From assembly GCA_050014095.1 (NCBI GenBank), contig JBEKDZ010000003.1, positions 124,001 to 188,000 on the forward strand: a stretch of 64,000 bases of DNA, read 5' to 3'. The position numbers and the translations under genes were made by a program. Positions 1-7,612 of this stretch are shown in pieces; the stretch's first letter is position 1; each line of letters starts with the position of its first letter. This DNA comes from RBG-13-51-18 sp050014095 (GTDB taxonomy: Bacteria; Chloroflexota; Dehalococcoidia; Dehalococcoidales; RBG-16-60-22). The notes under the pieces are model-generated. The model was not told the DNA's origin and made no database searches. It saw only the letters and a program-made list of their open reading frames with translations.

Positions 1-1110
1 GCGGATAAGGGCTACATATATGTCCGTAATGAGTATCCGCTCGCCGTCAAACACTCCCGTATTGCTGTCCAGCAGCTGCGTGGGCTCGGTTTGCTGGGGA
101 AAAATATCCTGGGGTCTTCCTTCAATTTTAATGTCGAAATCGCCCGCGGTGGCGGGGCCTTTGTTTGCGGAGAATCTACGGCCCTTATGGCTTCGGTGGA
201 GGGCAAGGTCGGCGAGCCACGTCCCAAGGATGTTCATACTGTAGTTGACGGCCTATATCATAAGCCCACCACCCTCAATAATGTCGAGACCTGGGCTAAT
301 GTCCCGGCCATTATGCTTAACGGCTCTTCATGGTTTGCTGCTAAAGGCACGCAGGGCAGCAAAGGCACTAAAATCCTCGCGCTGACCGGCCGTATTAAAA
401 ATACCGGCCTGGTTGAAGTTCCCATGGGCATGCCCATCCATAAGGTAGTTTACGATATCGGCGGCGGTGCTGCTGATGGTAAGGCCATTAAAGCAGTCCA
501 GATTGGCGGGCCCTCTGGCGGGTGCCTATCCGCCGAGAAGTTCGACCTTCCCGTGGACTTCGATGTCCTGGCCGAGGCCGGCTCAATGGTCGGCTCGGGC
601 GGCATGGTGGTCATGGATGAAAACTCCTGTATGGTGGATGTTACCAAATATTTTATCACCTTCTTGCAGGATGAATCTTGCGGTAAGTGTGTGCCCTGTC
701 GGCTTGGTATCGACCGTATGCTGGAAATCATCACAGATATCACGGAAGGACGGGGGAGACCGGAGCAAATTCCTCTTCTGGAAGAGCTCGCGGAAACCGT
801 TTCTCAAACCGCGCTCTGTGGACTAGGCAAAACCGCACCTAATCCTGTTCTTACCACCCTGCGTTATTTCCGGCAGGAATATGAGGCGCACATCGACCGG
901 AGGATATGTCCGGCCGGGGTATGTAAAGCTTTAATCACCTATTCAATTGATTCAGAAAAATGCACCGGCTGTGGAGCATGCCTGCGCGCATGTTCCCGTA
1001 AAGCTATCACTGGCGTAAAGAAAGAGCCGCATGTTATTGATGCTGGACTATGTCAAAAGTGCGGCGTCTGCACCAGCGAATGTAAATTCGATGCCATAAG
1101 GGTTGTTTAA
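1..1110 (+). CDS. NuoF-like flavoprotein subunit of an NAD(P)-linked hydrogenase or dehydrogenase, 5'-partial
   Basis: The reading frame is open from the first base, so the N-terminus lies upstream; 369 residues are visible. The flavin/NADH-binding part shows a glycine-rich stretch GRGGGAFVCGEST near visible residue 52. A SLBB-like middle follows, then the 4Fe-4S site SCGKCVPCR near residue 226. The C-terminus carries two ferredoxin clusters (CTGCGACLRAC and CQKCGVCTSEC). This order matches the HydB/HoxF diaphorase subunits of NAD(P)-linked [FeFe]-hydrogenases and related complexes rather than plain complex I NuoF, which lacks the ferredoxin tail. The HoxU-like partner starts 18 bp downstream. 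The catalytic subunit is not in the window, so the final electron donor or acceptor is unknown. Confidence 0.88.
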   Translation, partial: ADKGYIYVRNEYPLAVKHSRIAVQQLRGLGLLGKNILGSSFNFNVEIARGGGAFVCGESTALMASVEGKVGEPRPKDVHTVVDGLYHKPTTLNNVETWANVPAIMLNGSSWFAAKGTQGSKGTKILALTGRIKNTGLVEVPMGMPIHKVVYDIGGGAADGKAIKAVQIGGPSGGCLSAEKFDLPVDFDVLAEAGSMVGSGGMVVMDENSCMVDVTKYFITFLQDESCGKCVPCRLGIDRMLEIITDITEGRGRPEQIPLLEELAETVSQTALCGLGKTAPNPVLTTLRYFRQEYEAHIDRRICPAGVCKALITYSIDSEKCTGCGACLRACSRKAITGVKKEPHVIDAGLCQKCGVCTSECKFDAIRVV

Positions 1111-1128
1111 GAAAGAGAGGTTTTTATC

Positions 1129-1815
1129 ATGCTGCAATATGTTAAGGTTAGTATCGATGGCGCCATAATTCGTACCCCAAAAGGCAATAGTATTCTCAAC
1201 GCCGCCGTAGAATACGGTATTTGTATACCCCATCTGTGCCACGTAGCCTCTCTTTCCGACATCGGTGCCTGCCGACTCTGCATTGTCGAGCATATCGTCA
1301 ATGGCCGTTCCACAATAACCACCTCTTGCACACTAAATGCTGAAGAAGGCATGGTCGTGTTGACGAATACCGAAAAGATACGTAAATTACGCCGCAATCT
1401 AGCAGAATTGCTGGTAGCCCAGGCTCCCAACTCCCGCGCTATACAGGACATAGCGGTACGCTGCGGCGTTAAAGAGGTGCGGTATCCCTTCCGCAATGAA
1501 AACTGCGTTCTCTGCGGACGCTGTGTAAGAGCGTGTAACGAACTCTGGAGAGCCCACGCCAAGGGCTTTGTCGGCCGAGGTAAAGAACGCCATGTGGACT
1601 ATCCCTTCGGGAAGCGACCTGATTTCTGTAAACAATGTGGAGCCTGTATTCAGCTTTGTCCTATGACGATTACTCCTTGTAACGGCCCGATGAAGCCCGG
1701 GGAGGAAAGACTTTGCGGCAACTGCGAGTCCCAGCTTATGATTTCTGAAAAGACACCTGGTAGCTGCACCTGGTGTAAACTTGGCGAAAACTTTGCCTGC
1801 GGACGATATGCTTAG
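1129..1815 (+). CDS. HoxU/NuoG-N-terminal-like iron-sulfur subunit
   Basis: This 228-residue protein starts at ATG after the ribosome site AGAGAGG. Residues 1-80 form a 2Fe-2S plant-type ferredoxin with C37, C48, C51 and C67 spaced as in NuoG. A 4Fe-4S site follows near residue 126 (CVLCGRCVRAC) and another near residue 165 (CKQCGACIQLC). The length fits the HoxU family, which wires a diaphorase to a hydrogenase or formate dehydrogenase module. Unusually, the last 45 residues add two CxxC pairs (CGNC and CTWC) that look like a small zinc or iron ribbon. With the NuoF-like gene it forms the electron-input part of a soluble complex; the partner enzyme cannot be named from this window. Confidence 0.82.
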   Translation: MLQYVKVSIDGAIIRTPKGNSILNAAVEYGICIPHLCHVASLSDIGACRLCIVEHIVNGRSTITTSCTLNAEEGMVVLTNTEKIRKLRRNLAELLVAQAPNSRAIQDIAVRCGVKEVRYPFRNENCVLCGRCVRACNELWRAHAKGFVGRGKERHVDYPFGKRPDFCKQCGACIQLCPMTITPCNGPMKPGEERLCGNCESQLMISEKTPGSCTWCKLGENFACGRYA

Positions 1816-2338
1816 CTTTTAAAGCAAGTCACTGACAACACCTTATTTTTAGATACAAAAAAGCCCCGGCTTTTTACAGCAGGGGCTAATATTATGTCTG
1901 GTGGAGACGGGGGAGGGATGGACTCCATCCTAAGCAAAGATTGATTGGCTTGCTGAACTAATTTCGGGTGTATATCTTGACCTGTCCCCGGAAAACTGGT
2001 TCAGTTATAATGTTAATCGAATAACCAATAAAAAGAGGAATAAATGCTTGAAAAGGAAGCCATTTTAGTATTGCTAATTATAAATCTCCTAGTAAAGCTA
2101 AACAAGACCATACTCTCATATAATGGCTGATAAATTTAACAGTGTTGTAATAACCGAAATAATAGTGATCACTCAATTAAATATACTCTGATTATTAGGA
2201 TTACACATAACTCGGTTTTGTACAACCTTTACTGCCCTTAACAAAAAGTCATAAGGTGTAATTTTAAGAATTATGATGTCCACCCCTGCTCTGCGGTTCG
2301 AAAAAGCGCATTTTAATCCCCGGTTTCCAATAATAGTA
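1816..2338. other. Non-coding stretch with a CCA-ended RNA-like remnant and a hairpin
   Basis: About 520 bases without a convincing gene. At 1861-1888 a GC-rich inverted repeat (AGCCCC/GGGGCT) is followed by a T-run when read on the minus strand, as in an intrinsic terminator. Just beyond it, the minus strand of 1900-1914 reads CCCCCGTCTCCACCA, which resembles the 3' acceptor end of a tmRNA or tRNA, but no complete RNA or tag-peptide frame is visible further out. The rest is AT-rich and shows no feature I can support. Confidence 0.4.
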
Positions 2339-2391
2339 TTGACAATCATTTCATTGAGTACTAACATAATAATGAGCATATGCTCATTATT
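2339..2391 (+). promoter_or_regulatory. Promoter with a perfect 24-bp palindromic operator for the DUF134 gene
   Basis: TTGACA (2339-2344), a 17-bp spacer and TAACAT (2362-2367) form a plausible promoter. Directly after it, 2368-2391 is a perfect 24-bp palindrome with core ATGAGCATATGCTCAT. It would lie over the transcription start, the usual place for a repressor site, and ends just before the GGAGG ribosome site of the DUF134 gene. Autoregulation by the helix-turn-helix DUF134 protein is the simplest reading. Confidence 0.72.
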
Positions 2392-2402
2392 TAGGAGGCA
2401 AG

Positions 2403-2873
2403 ATGTCCAGGCCGCAAAAATGCCGTCGCGTAGAATTCTTGCCCAACGCTACTTACTTCAAGCCAGCGGGTATTCCGCTAAGAAACCTTGAAGAAGTCTG
2501 CATGTCAGTTGAAGAGGCTGAAACCTTACGTCTCAAGGACTTGGAGGGGCTGGAACAAGAGCAGGGAGCGGAAAAGATGAATATCTCCCGTCCTACCTTC
2601 CAGCGTATCCTGGCATCGGCGCGGCAAAAGATAGCGGATGCCCTGCTCAATGGTAAGGCTATAAGAATCAACGGTGGAAATTTTGAAATGACCTGGCGCC
2701 GGTTCCGTTGCCACCGCGGTCATGAATGGGAGTTAGAGACTCCGGTCAGTGTAATACCCGAACTCTGCCCTACCTGCCGATTACCTGATGTTCAACCTGT
2801 TCAAGCGGCGGGAGTTGGCCGGATTTTCCGCGGACGGGGCCATGCAGACAGGCGATATTATACTATTGAATAA
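2403..2873 (+). CDS. DUF134 helix-turn-helix DNA-binding protein with C-terminal zinc ribbon
   Basis: The protein has 156 residues; its ATG follows GGAGGCAAG. Residues 1-90 match the DUF134 family: an N-terminal RPxKxRRVEFxP-type stretch, an acidic segment with EAETLRLKDLEGLEQE, then a sigma-70-region-4-like helix-turn-helix (MNISRPTFQRILASARQKIADAL). An unusual tail of about 60 residues adds a ribbon with CHRGHEWE and CPTC, which could bind zinc or iron. DUF134 proteins usually sit with metal or Fe-S cluster genes in anaerobes. The palindrome upstream is a likely self-operator. The zinc-ribbon gene 17 bp downstream is probably co-transcribed. Family assignment is firm; the ligand is not known. 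Confidence 0.85.
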   Translation: MSRPQKCRRVEFLPNATYFKPAGIPLRNLEEVCMSVEEAETLRLKDLEGLEQEQGAEKMNISRPTFQRILASARQKIADALLNGKAIRINGGNFEMTWRRFRCHRGHEWELETPVSVIPELCPTCRLPDVQPVQAAGVGRIFRGRGHADRRYYTIE

Positions 2874-2889
2874 AAAAGGGGGTAGATTG

Positions 2890-3213
2890 ATGGAAAAAAG
2901 ATTTTTGTGTAAAAAGTGTTGGAATGTCTTCGACCTAACGATATCCGACAATTCTCAAGATATTGAGATACACTGCCCTGCATGCAACAACACTGATATT
3001 ATGGAAGCCCCTCCATGGGCGCCGCTTGGCTCAGGCAGAAATATCTTTGCGAGTAACGAATGGTCGTATGAATGTCAGCAATGCAAATTTAAGTTCAGAA
3101 TGCCGATACCCAAAAGCCCCACAGAAGATAAAAGCCGGAAATGTCCTGCCTGTAATAGCGGGCACCTTCACCTGATAACAGGTTCAAAAGCACTGCCGCT
3201 TTATTGCGGCTGA
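2890..3213 (+). CDS. Small zinc-ribbon protein
   Basis: A 107-residue protein. I chose the ATG at 2890 because GGGGG lies 8-12 bases before it and an earlier in-frame start at 2788 would overlap the DUF134 gene heavily. Four CxxC-type pairs are visible (CKKC, CPAC, CQQC, CPAC), which suggests two zinc-binding ribbons in tandem, each about 40-50 residues. No catalytic motif is seen. It is likely co-expressed with the DUF134 regulator and could be a metal-handling or nucleic-acid-binding partner. I do not recognise a named family. Confidence 0.7.
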   Translation: MEKRFLCKKCWNVFDLTISDNSQDIEIHCPACNNTDIMEAPPWAPLGSGRNIFASNEWSYECQQCKFKFRMPIPKSPTEDKSRKCPACNSGHLHLITGSKALPLYCG

Positions 3214-3341
3214 TAAGAATATAATTCAGGCCGTGAGCCTGATGTTAAGCCAGTCATATCAGACGGAGTGTAACTAAACGGAAGAAAAAGGAATTATCAC
3301 AGAGAAAAATGAATTACTGAAACAAGGAACAGGGCAACAAA

Positions 3342-3455
3342 GTGAATATTATCGATAATCTATTATCTTCCCTGAATTACTCATACCAAGTAAAAGCTAT
3401 AAGAATAGGGCCTTTCCAAACAGCGGTAATAACGCACAATTATGGGCGAAATTAA
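3342..3455 (+). pseudogene. Fragment resembling the N-terminus of DUF4213/DUF364 heavy-metal-chelation proteins
   Basis: A 37-codon frame starting at GTG reads NIIDNLLSSLNYSY, then VKAIRIGPFQTAVITHNYG, before a stop. The second part resembles the conserved opening of DUF4213 domains, which precede a DUF364 domain in full-length proteins of about 250 residues. The rest of the gene is missing before the convergent GH130 gene. I read it as a truncated relic; a short expressed peptide cannot be excluded. Confidence 0.4.
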
Positions 3456-3507
3456 GAGTAGCCGACGAAACTCTTTATGTGGAAATATTGAGACGTAAAT
3501 TCTGAAA

Positions 3508-5418
3508 TTACGGTTTCAGTTTCTCCAGCAACTCATCCATTTCAACGGTAGCCACGGCGGTAACTTTATCTCCGCCGCCGTAGTAGAAGTAAAGTGTGTT
3601 TTGAATTACCACGGCCCCGCAGGAAAAGACGACATTGTTAACGATGCCGTTTTTCTCATAGTCGGTTTCTGGTTCCAGGATATTAGTATAGGTACGCCCG
3701 ATGACGCTTAAAGGGTCATTCAAACCGAGAAGCGCCGCTTTAATGTCGTAGATAGATTGCTTCACCGTGACCCCATGACAAAGTAAGAGCCAGCCATACG
3801 GCGTTTCGATAGGCGGACCGGCGATGCCGATTTTCCGGTGAACGCGCGGCAGTACAGTAGGCGTCATCAAAACCTGACCGTATATCCACCGGTTGCCGTC
3901 AAAGTTAAGGTCATCCACAAAGTCAATCCAGATGCTATCGCCGAGACGATGTAAAATTGCATATTTGCCCTTTATCTTCCTGGGGAATATAGCGGCGTCC
4001 TTATCGTCCATGTCCGGGGGAGAAATTAAAACCGGGTCGGCCCATTTCCATTGCTTATTCAAGAAATCATCCAGTGTTATATGGGTAAGCGCGACGCGCG
4101 GAGCGCTTTTACCGTTGAAAGCGGTATAGCACATGTATATTTCATCCTCTATCCGGGTCAGGCGGGGGTCTTCACAGCCAGAGTTGCCCCCCGGTACGAG
4201 CTTGGCTTCAAATTCTTTGCGTGGCACATATATAGGGTTGGGAAGACGCTCGGTAATACGGGTACCGTCAGCGCTGGAAGCATAACCCATGACGGAGGTA
4301 TTATCGTGTGACATGGCACGATAAACGATATGGACTCGCCCGCCCTCGTATAAGACCCCGGGATTAAAGGTAGCCTGCGCCTCCCACGAGTTCTGGGGGT
4401 TGGGCGTAATGATAGGGTTATCAAAAAACCGCTTTAGCTGTACGGCATTAACCTCAATCCCCAGTATTTCACGCAGGAGCTCGTCCAAATCAATGGTGGC
4501 CATGGCGCAGGTGGTATCCGCCGCCCCGTAATACATATTCAGTTCTTTACCTTTGACGATAGCGCCTGACGGGAAAACAACATTCGGCACGCGCCCATAC
4601 CTCTCATATTCCTCTCGAGATATTAGCAACGGCTTTTTCGTACGGCCGATTACCTCCGCAGGGTTATTTATATTTAATAATGCGGCTTCAATACCGAATA
4701 CCGCCGGCGGAGAAAAATAGTTCTGAATATGGCTATAGACCAACAGCCAACCATATTTGGTTTTTATCGGCGGCGCCCCTACCTCTATCTGGTCGTGCGG
4801 CGACCGTTCCAGGGGGATAGCATGAGTATTTAAGGTCTCGTACCATTTCGTCCAGAAATTTTCCGACCATATATGGTTCTCATCATCAAAATAGGCAAGC
4901 GCGATTTTCACCGGTGGATTATCGGTATTAGCAGCGAGCACCGCGGCCATCTTGCCATTGACTCTCTCCGGGAAAAGCGCCATTGCCTTGGCGTTAAAGT
5001 TGGTGACGGGATGTTTGGCCTCGATTTTTTTAAAGTCCCTGGTAATCGCCAGACCCACCTTGATTCCCTCGGGCTGGAAAGGATATTTGGATAATGCCGT
5101 GTAAAAAATATAATACTTACCGTCCAGCTTGGTAACACGCGGGTCTTCACAACCGAATTGCTCCCACTCAAACTCCGGTCTGATAAACTGATGGCGGTCT
5201 TTAAAATGAACACCGTCACTACTGGCAGCGTAGCCGATAGAAGAAGCGCTTCTTTTACCCACGCCTTCGCCAAGAGCTAAAGACTCGGCCCGGTACAGTA
5301 TGACCACCTTGCCTTTATGTATCACCGGGCAGCCGTTGAAGGTAGCCTCTCCCTCCCAGTTATTATCGGGATTGGGTATCAGAACCGGATTTTCTTCGGA
5401 ACGTTTGAAGATAATCAT
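3508..5418 (-). CDS. Two-domain GH130-like glycoside phosphorylase/hydrolase
   Basis: This 636-residue protein holds two complete five-bladed beta-propeller units of the GH130 type in tandem, about residues 1-315 and 322-636. Each unit starts with a (F/R)xxNPxIxPNPxNxWE segment and contains the hallmark CEDPR(V/L)T with the catalytic aspartate. Each ends with the FxYYG(A/G)xD motif. GH130 enzymes normally have one such unit of 300-350 residues and act on beta-mannosides with phosphate or water. No signal peptide is seen, so a cytoplasmic location is likely. Its ATG overlaps the stop of the upstream GH130 gene by one base (TAATG), which points to coupled translation. Substrate and phosphorylase-versus-hydrolase activity cannot be read from sequence alone. 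Confidence 0.85.
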   Translation of the reverse strand: MIIFKRSEENPVLIPNPDNNWEGEATFNGCPVIHKGKVVILYRAESLALGEGVGKRSASSIGYAASSDGVHFKDRHQFIRPEFEWEQFGCEDPRVTKLDGKYYIFYTALSKYPFQPEGIKVGLAITRDFKKIEAKHPVTNFNAKAMALFPERVNGKMAAVLAANTDNPPVKIALAYFDDENHIWSENFWTKWYETLNTHAIPLERSPHDQIEVGAPPIKTKYGWLLVYSHIQNYFSPPAVFGIEAALLNINNPAEVIGRTKKPLLISREEYERYGRVPNVVFPSGAIVKGKELNMYYGAADTTCAMATIDLDELLREILGIEVNAVQLKRFFDNPIITPNPQNSWEAQATFNPGVLYEGGRVHIVYRAMSHDNTSVMGYASSADGTRITERLPNPIYVPRKEFEAKLVPGGNSGCEDPRLTRIEDEIYMCYTAFNGKSAPRVALTHITLDDFLNKQWKWADPVLISPPDMDDKDAAIFPRKIKGKYAILHRLGDSIWIDFVDDLNFDGNRWIYGQVLMTPTVLPRVHRKIGIAGPPIETPYGWLLLCHGVTVKQSIYDIKAALLGLNDPLSVIGRTYTNILEPETDYEKNGIVNNVVFSCGAVVIQNTLYFYYGGGDKVTAVATVEMDELLEKLKP

Positions 5419-6776
5419 TACTTGAATCCTTTCTTTTTCCGGCCAGGAGTATTCAGCTTGGGTTGTTTTTTAGTTTGTTTTGTCTTATTTGTTTTATTTT
5501 TAAGTATCTTCCGTTTTTTCTTAACATCCGGTGCTGCTTTTATGAACTTAATTATCCTGGTCCCGCAACGCACACACACGCCTTCAATGGCGTGCCTGTT
5601 ATTTTTCAGGATTACCTGGCGCAGGCTCTTCATCCCCATCTTTTTCCGGCATTTGAGACAGAACCCCTGAACAAGTTCGGCTGTTTCTTCTAATTCGGTG
5701 GAGGGTGGTTCAATTTCTTCTGGCATCGCTGATTCTTTATGGTTCGTCATAAGCTGTTCGAGGAAGCCGTTTAACTTCACTGAAGCGACACAGACCACCG
5801 TATCCGCCCCGCCATAGTAAACGAAAAGGCGGTCTTTAATTTTCGCCGCACCGCAAGGATAAGCTATGCCGGCTTTCCAACCTTCGTTTTCATAGGGAGC
5901 CACCGGTTCCAGAATGGGTTTCCTGCTGCGGGCCAACACTTTGGTCGGGTCTTTCAAGTCCAGCAACATTGCCCCGATTTTGTAGTAGTAGTCACCGCGA
6001 CATCCCACCGCGTGGTAGATGAGCAGCCAGCCTTCTTTTGTTTTTAACGGAGGCGGCCCACAACCCACTTTCCGGCTATCCCAATCCGAGCTTAAAGCTC
6101 TGACCGGTATTTCATGTTGCCCTGCCAGCCATTTGGTTTTACCGTCAAAATCAAGGTCATCGACAAAATCAATCAGGATATTCGGGTAAACACGATGAAA
6201 AATAACATACTTCCCATTTATCTTTTCCGGTAAGATGCAGGCATTCTTATCCACAATATGAGGAGGAGAAATGAGTACAGGTTTCTTCCAGTTCCATTTT
6301 CTATCCAGGAAATCCTTGAAATCGATGGAGGTCAAGGCAACTCTTGGCGGGTTGCGACCGTCATAAGCAACGTAAGTCATGTATACCCGGTCATCGATTC
6401 TGGTCAGGCGCGGGTCTTCACAACCCCCCATACCCCCTCCCCCGGAAACATACAGACCGGACGTTCCGCCTCCAATATTGTAGGCTGGCTGCACTCCTTC
6501 AAACGGCTCTCTAGGCACATAAGCCGGTTTACTAAGCCGTTCATCAATGTGTACCCCATCAACACTTGAGGCGTACCCTAAATAAGAGACATCCGTCTCG
6601 CTTATGGTACGGTAAAGAATATGTACTTTTCCGGCCTCGTAAAGAGCGGCCGGATTAAAAACAGCTTTAGACTCCCACCAGTTATCGGGGTTAGGTTTTA
6701 AAATAGGATTGTCTGCAAACCTCTCTAGTCTTAACGGAATGTCTATTATTTTCTTTTTTGATTTTCTCCCGTTCAT
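5418..6776 (-). CDS. GH130-like glycoside phosphorylase fused to a DUF5679 zinc ribbon and lysine-rich tail
   Basis: Residues 1-345 of this 452-residue protein form one GH130 propeller with GGCEDPRLTRIDDRVYMTY around residue 115 and FVYYGGADT near residue 325. A linker rich in Glu and Pro follows. Residues about 367-412 then form a CxxC-x24-CxxC ribbon (starting GFCLKCRKK, ending VCVRCGTR), with exactly the spacing of the stand-alone DUF5679 protein encoded at 54458-54598. The last 40 residues are mainly lysine with Asn, Thr and Gln, a basic tail that could bind nucleic acid, ribosomes or acidic glycans. The gene is coupled to the two-domain GH130 gene downstream. The fusion is unusual for a carbohydrate enzyme. 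Confidence 0.83.
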   Translation of the reverse strand: MNGRKSKKKIIDIPLRLERFADNPILKPNPDNWWESKAVFNPAALYEAGKVHILYRTISETDVSYLGYASSVDGVHIDERLSKPAYVPREPFEGVQPAYNIGGGTSGLYVSGGGGMGGCEDPRLTRIDDRVYMTYVAYDGRNPPRVALTSIDFKDFLDRKWNWKKPVLISPPHIVDKNACILPEKINGKYVIFHRVYPNILIDFVDDLDFDGKTKWLAGQHEIPVRALSSDWDSRKVGCGPPPLKTKEGWLLIYHAVGCRGDYYYKIGAMLLDLKDPTKVLARSRKPILEPVAPYENEGWKAGIAYPCGAAKIKDRLFVYYGGADTVVCVASVKLNGFLEQLMTNHKESAMPEEIEPPSTELEETAELVQGFCLKCRKKMGMKSLRQVILKNNRHAIEGVCVRCGTRIIKFIKAAPDVKKKRKILKNKTNKTKQTKKQPKLNTPGRKKKGFK

Positions 6777-6999
6777 TATTTTGCCCTAGACGGATGCATA
6801 CATCGTGCTGATGATTGAGTTACTCTACGATAATAATTGGTGGCTTCCTCTCTTTTATATTTAAGCTCGAATTATTACTTTTTGTGATATGAATTAACCT
6901 TATATCAATTCTGCTACCACTTACGAATATTATCCTATTACAATTAAGGGTTTTTCCCAGCTTCTTAACAAGAAGGAAAGTATGTAATGTCCATGGTGG

Positions 7000-7154
7000 T
7001 TATCCCTTAATTATCGCTACCATAACCACAGCCGGCGCCCATACTATATTGCCCGCAGCGATACGCCGCCACATTATGGGTAGAAATAACCTGCCAAAAA
7101 ATCATCAAAGTACCGCCCCATGTCCTCTATCTTCCTGAAGGGTTGCCAGCATGG
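7000..7154 (-). pseudogene. Decayed small heat-shock protein (Hsp20) gene, N-terminal part
   Basis: Read on the minus strand, 7154-7077 encodes WQPFRKIEDMGRYFDDFLAG and ends in a stop. A one-base frame change then continues as FLPIMWRRIAAGNIVWAPAV down to a stop at 7000. Together these two pieces follow the N-terminal arm of Hsp20 proteins (W-x-PFR-x-xEDM...FDD, then WRR...WAPAVD). The alpha-crystallin core is missing. The frameshift and lost core make this a pseudogene. Confidence 0.62.
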
Positions 7155-7568
7155 AAACTTAAGCGGTGATACTGCATTTGGTCGAACCCGGTATTGACCG
7201 TACGGGTCTTGCGCAGATAATTCACCGGCACCAACTAATTAACCGAAATTTTCTTCTTAATCTGCCATGCCTCTAGTGAATTGCTTCATGCTTACCCTAC
7301 GAATGGAAATATCTTAGATATTTTCCATATAGCCTATTTTGACAATCGAGGGATTCAATAGTTATAAAATTTCCGTAGAAAATGTTACATTCTTGTATCA
7401 TTTTTTAATAGAGCTCTATAAGGTTAAATATCAAGGCTAAAAGCTAACTTGAAAGTTCTGCTTATGGTACATGGTGGCCCACCATGATGCCCTACTCCTT
7501 TACCCACCACTCCAAATTCCAATAACCAAGACCTGTCCCGAGCGAAGTCGAGGGATACAAAAATAACT

Positions 7569-7596
7569 AAGCCCCCTGATTTTCTCGAAGGGCTTT
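7569..7596 (-). terminator. Intrinsic terminator after the cupin genes
   Basis: AAGCCC/GGGCTT stem around a 15-base loop, followed on the minus strand by an AT-rich TTAGTTATTTTT stretch. It lies 17-45 bases past the stop of the double-cupin gene. Confidence 0.6.
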
Positions 7597-7612
7597 AGTG
7601 TTAATTGCTTTT

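Larger units (their letters stand above)
6777..7612. other. Long intergenic region with a decayed Hsp20 gene and a dispersed repeat
   Basis: About 830 bases without an intact gene. It contains the Hsp20 remnant at 7000-7154 (minus strand), described separately. At about 7531-7557 lies a short repeat-like sequence (CTGTCCCGAGCGAAGTCGAG) of a kind commonly scattered in such genomes. The terminator of the cupin genes lies at 7569-7596. The remaining AT-rich parts show no supported feature. Confidence 0.5.

Noticed and set aside
1895..2300. A complete tmRNA gene on the minus strand
   Set aside because: Only the CCA-like end and terminator are seen; there is no tag-peptide frame or paired 5' end.
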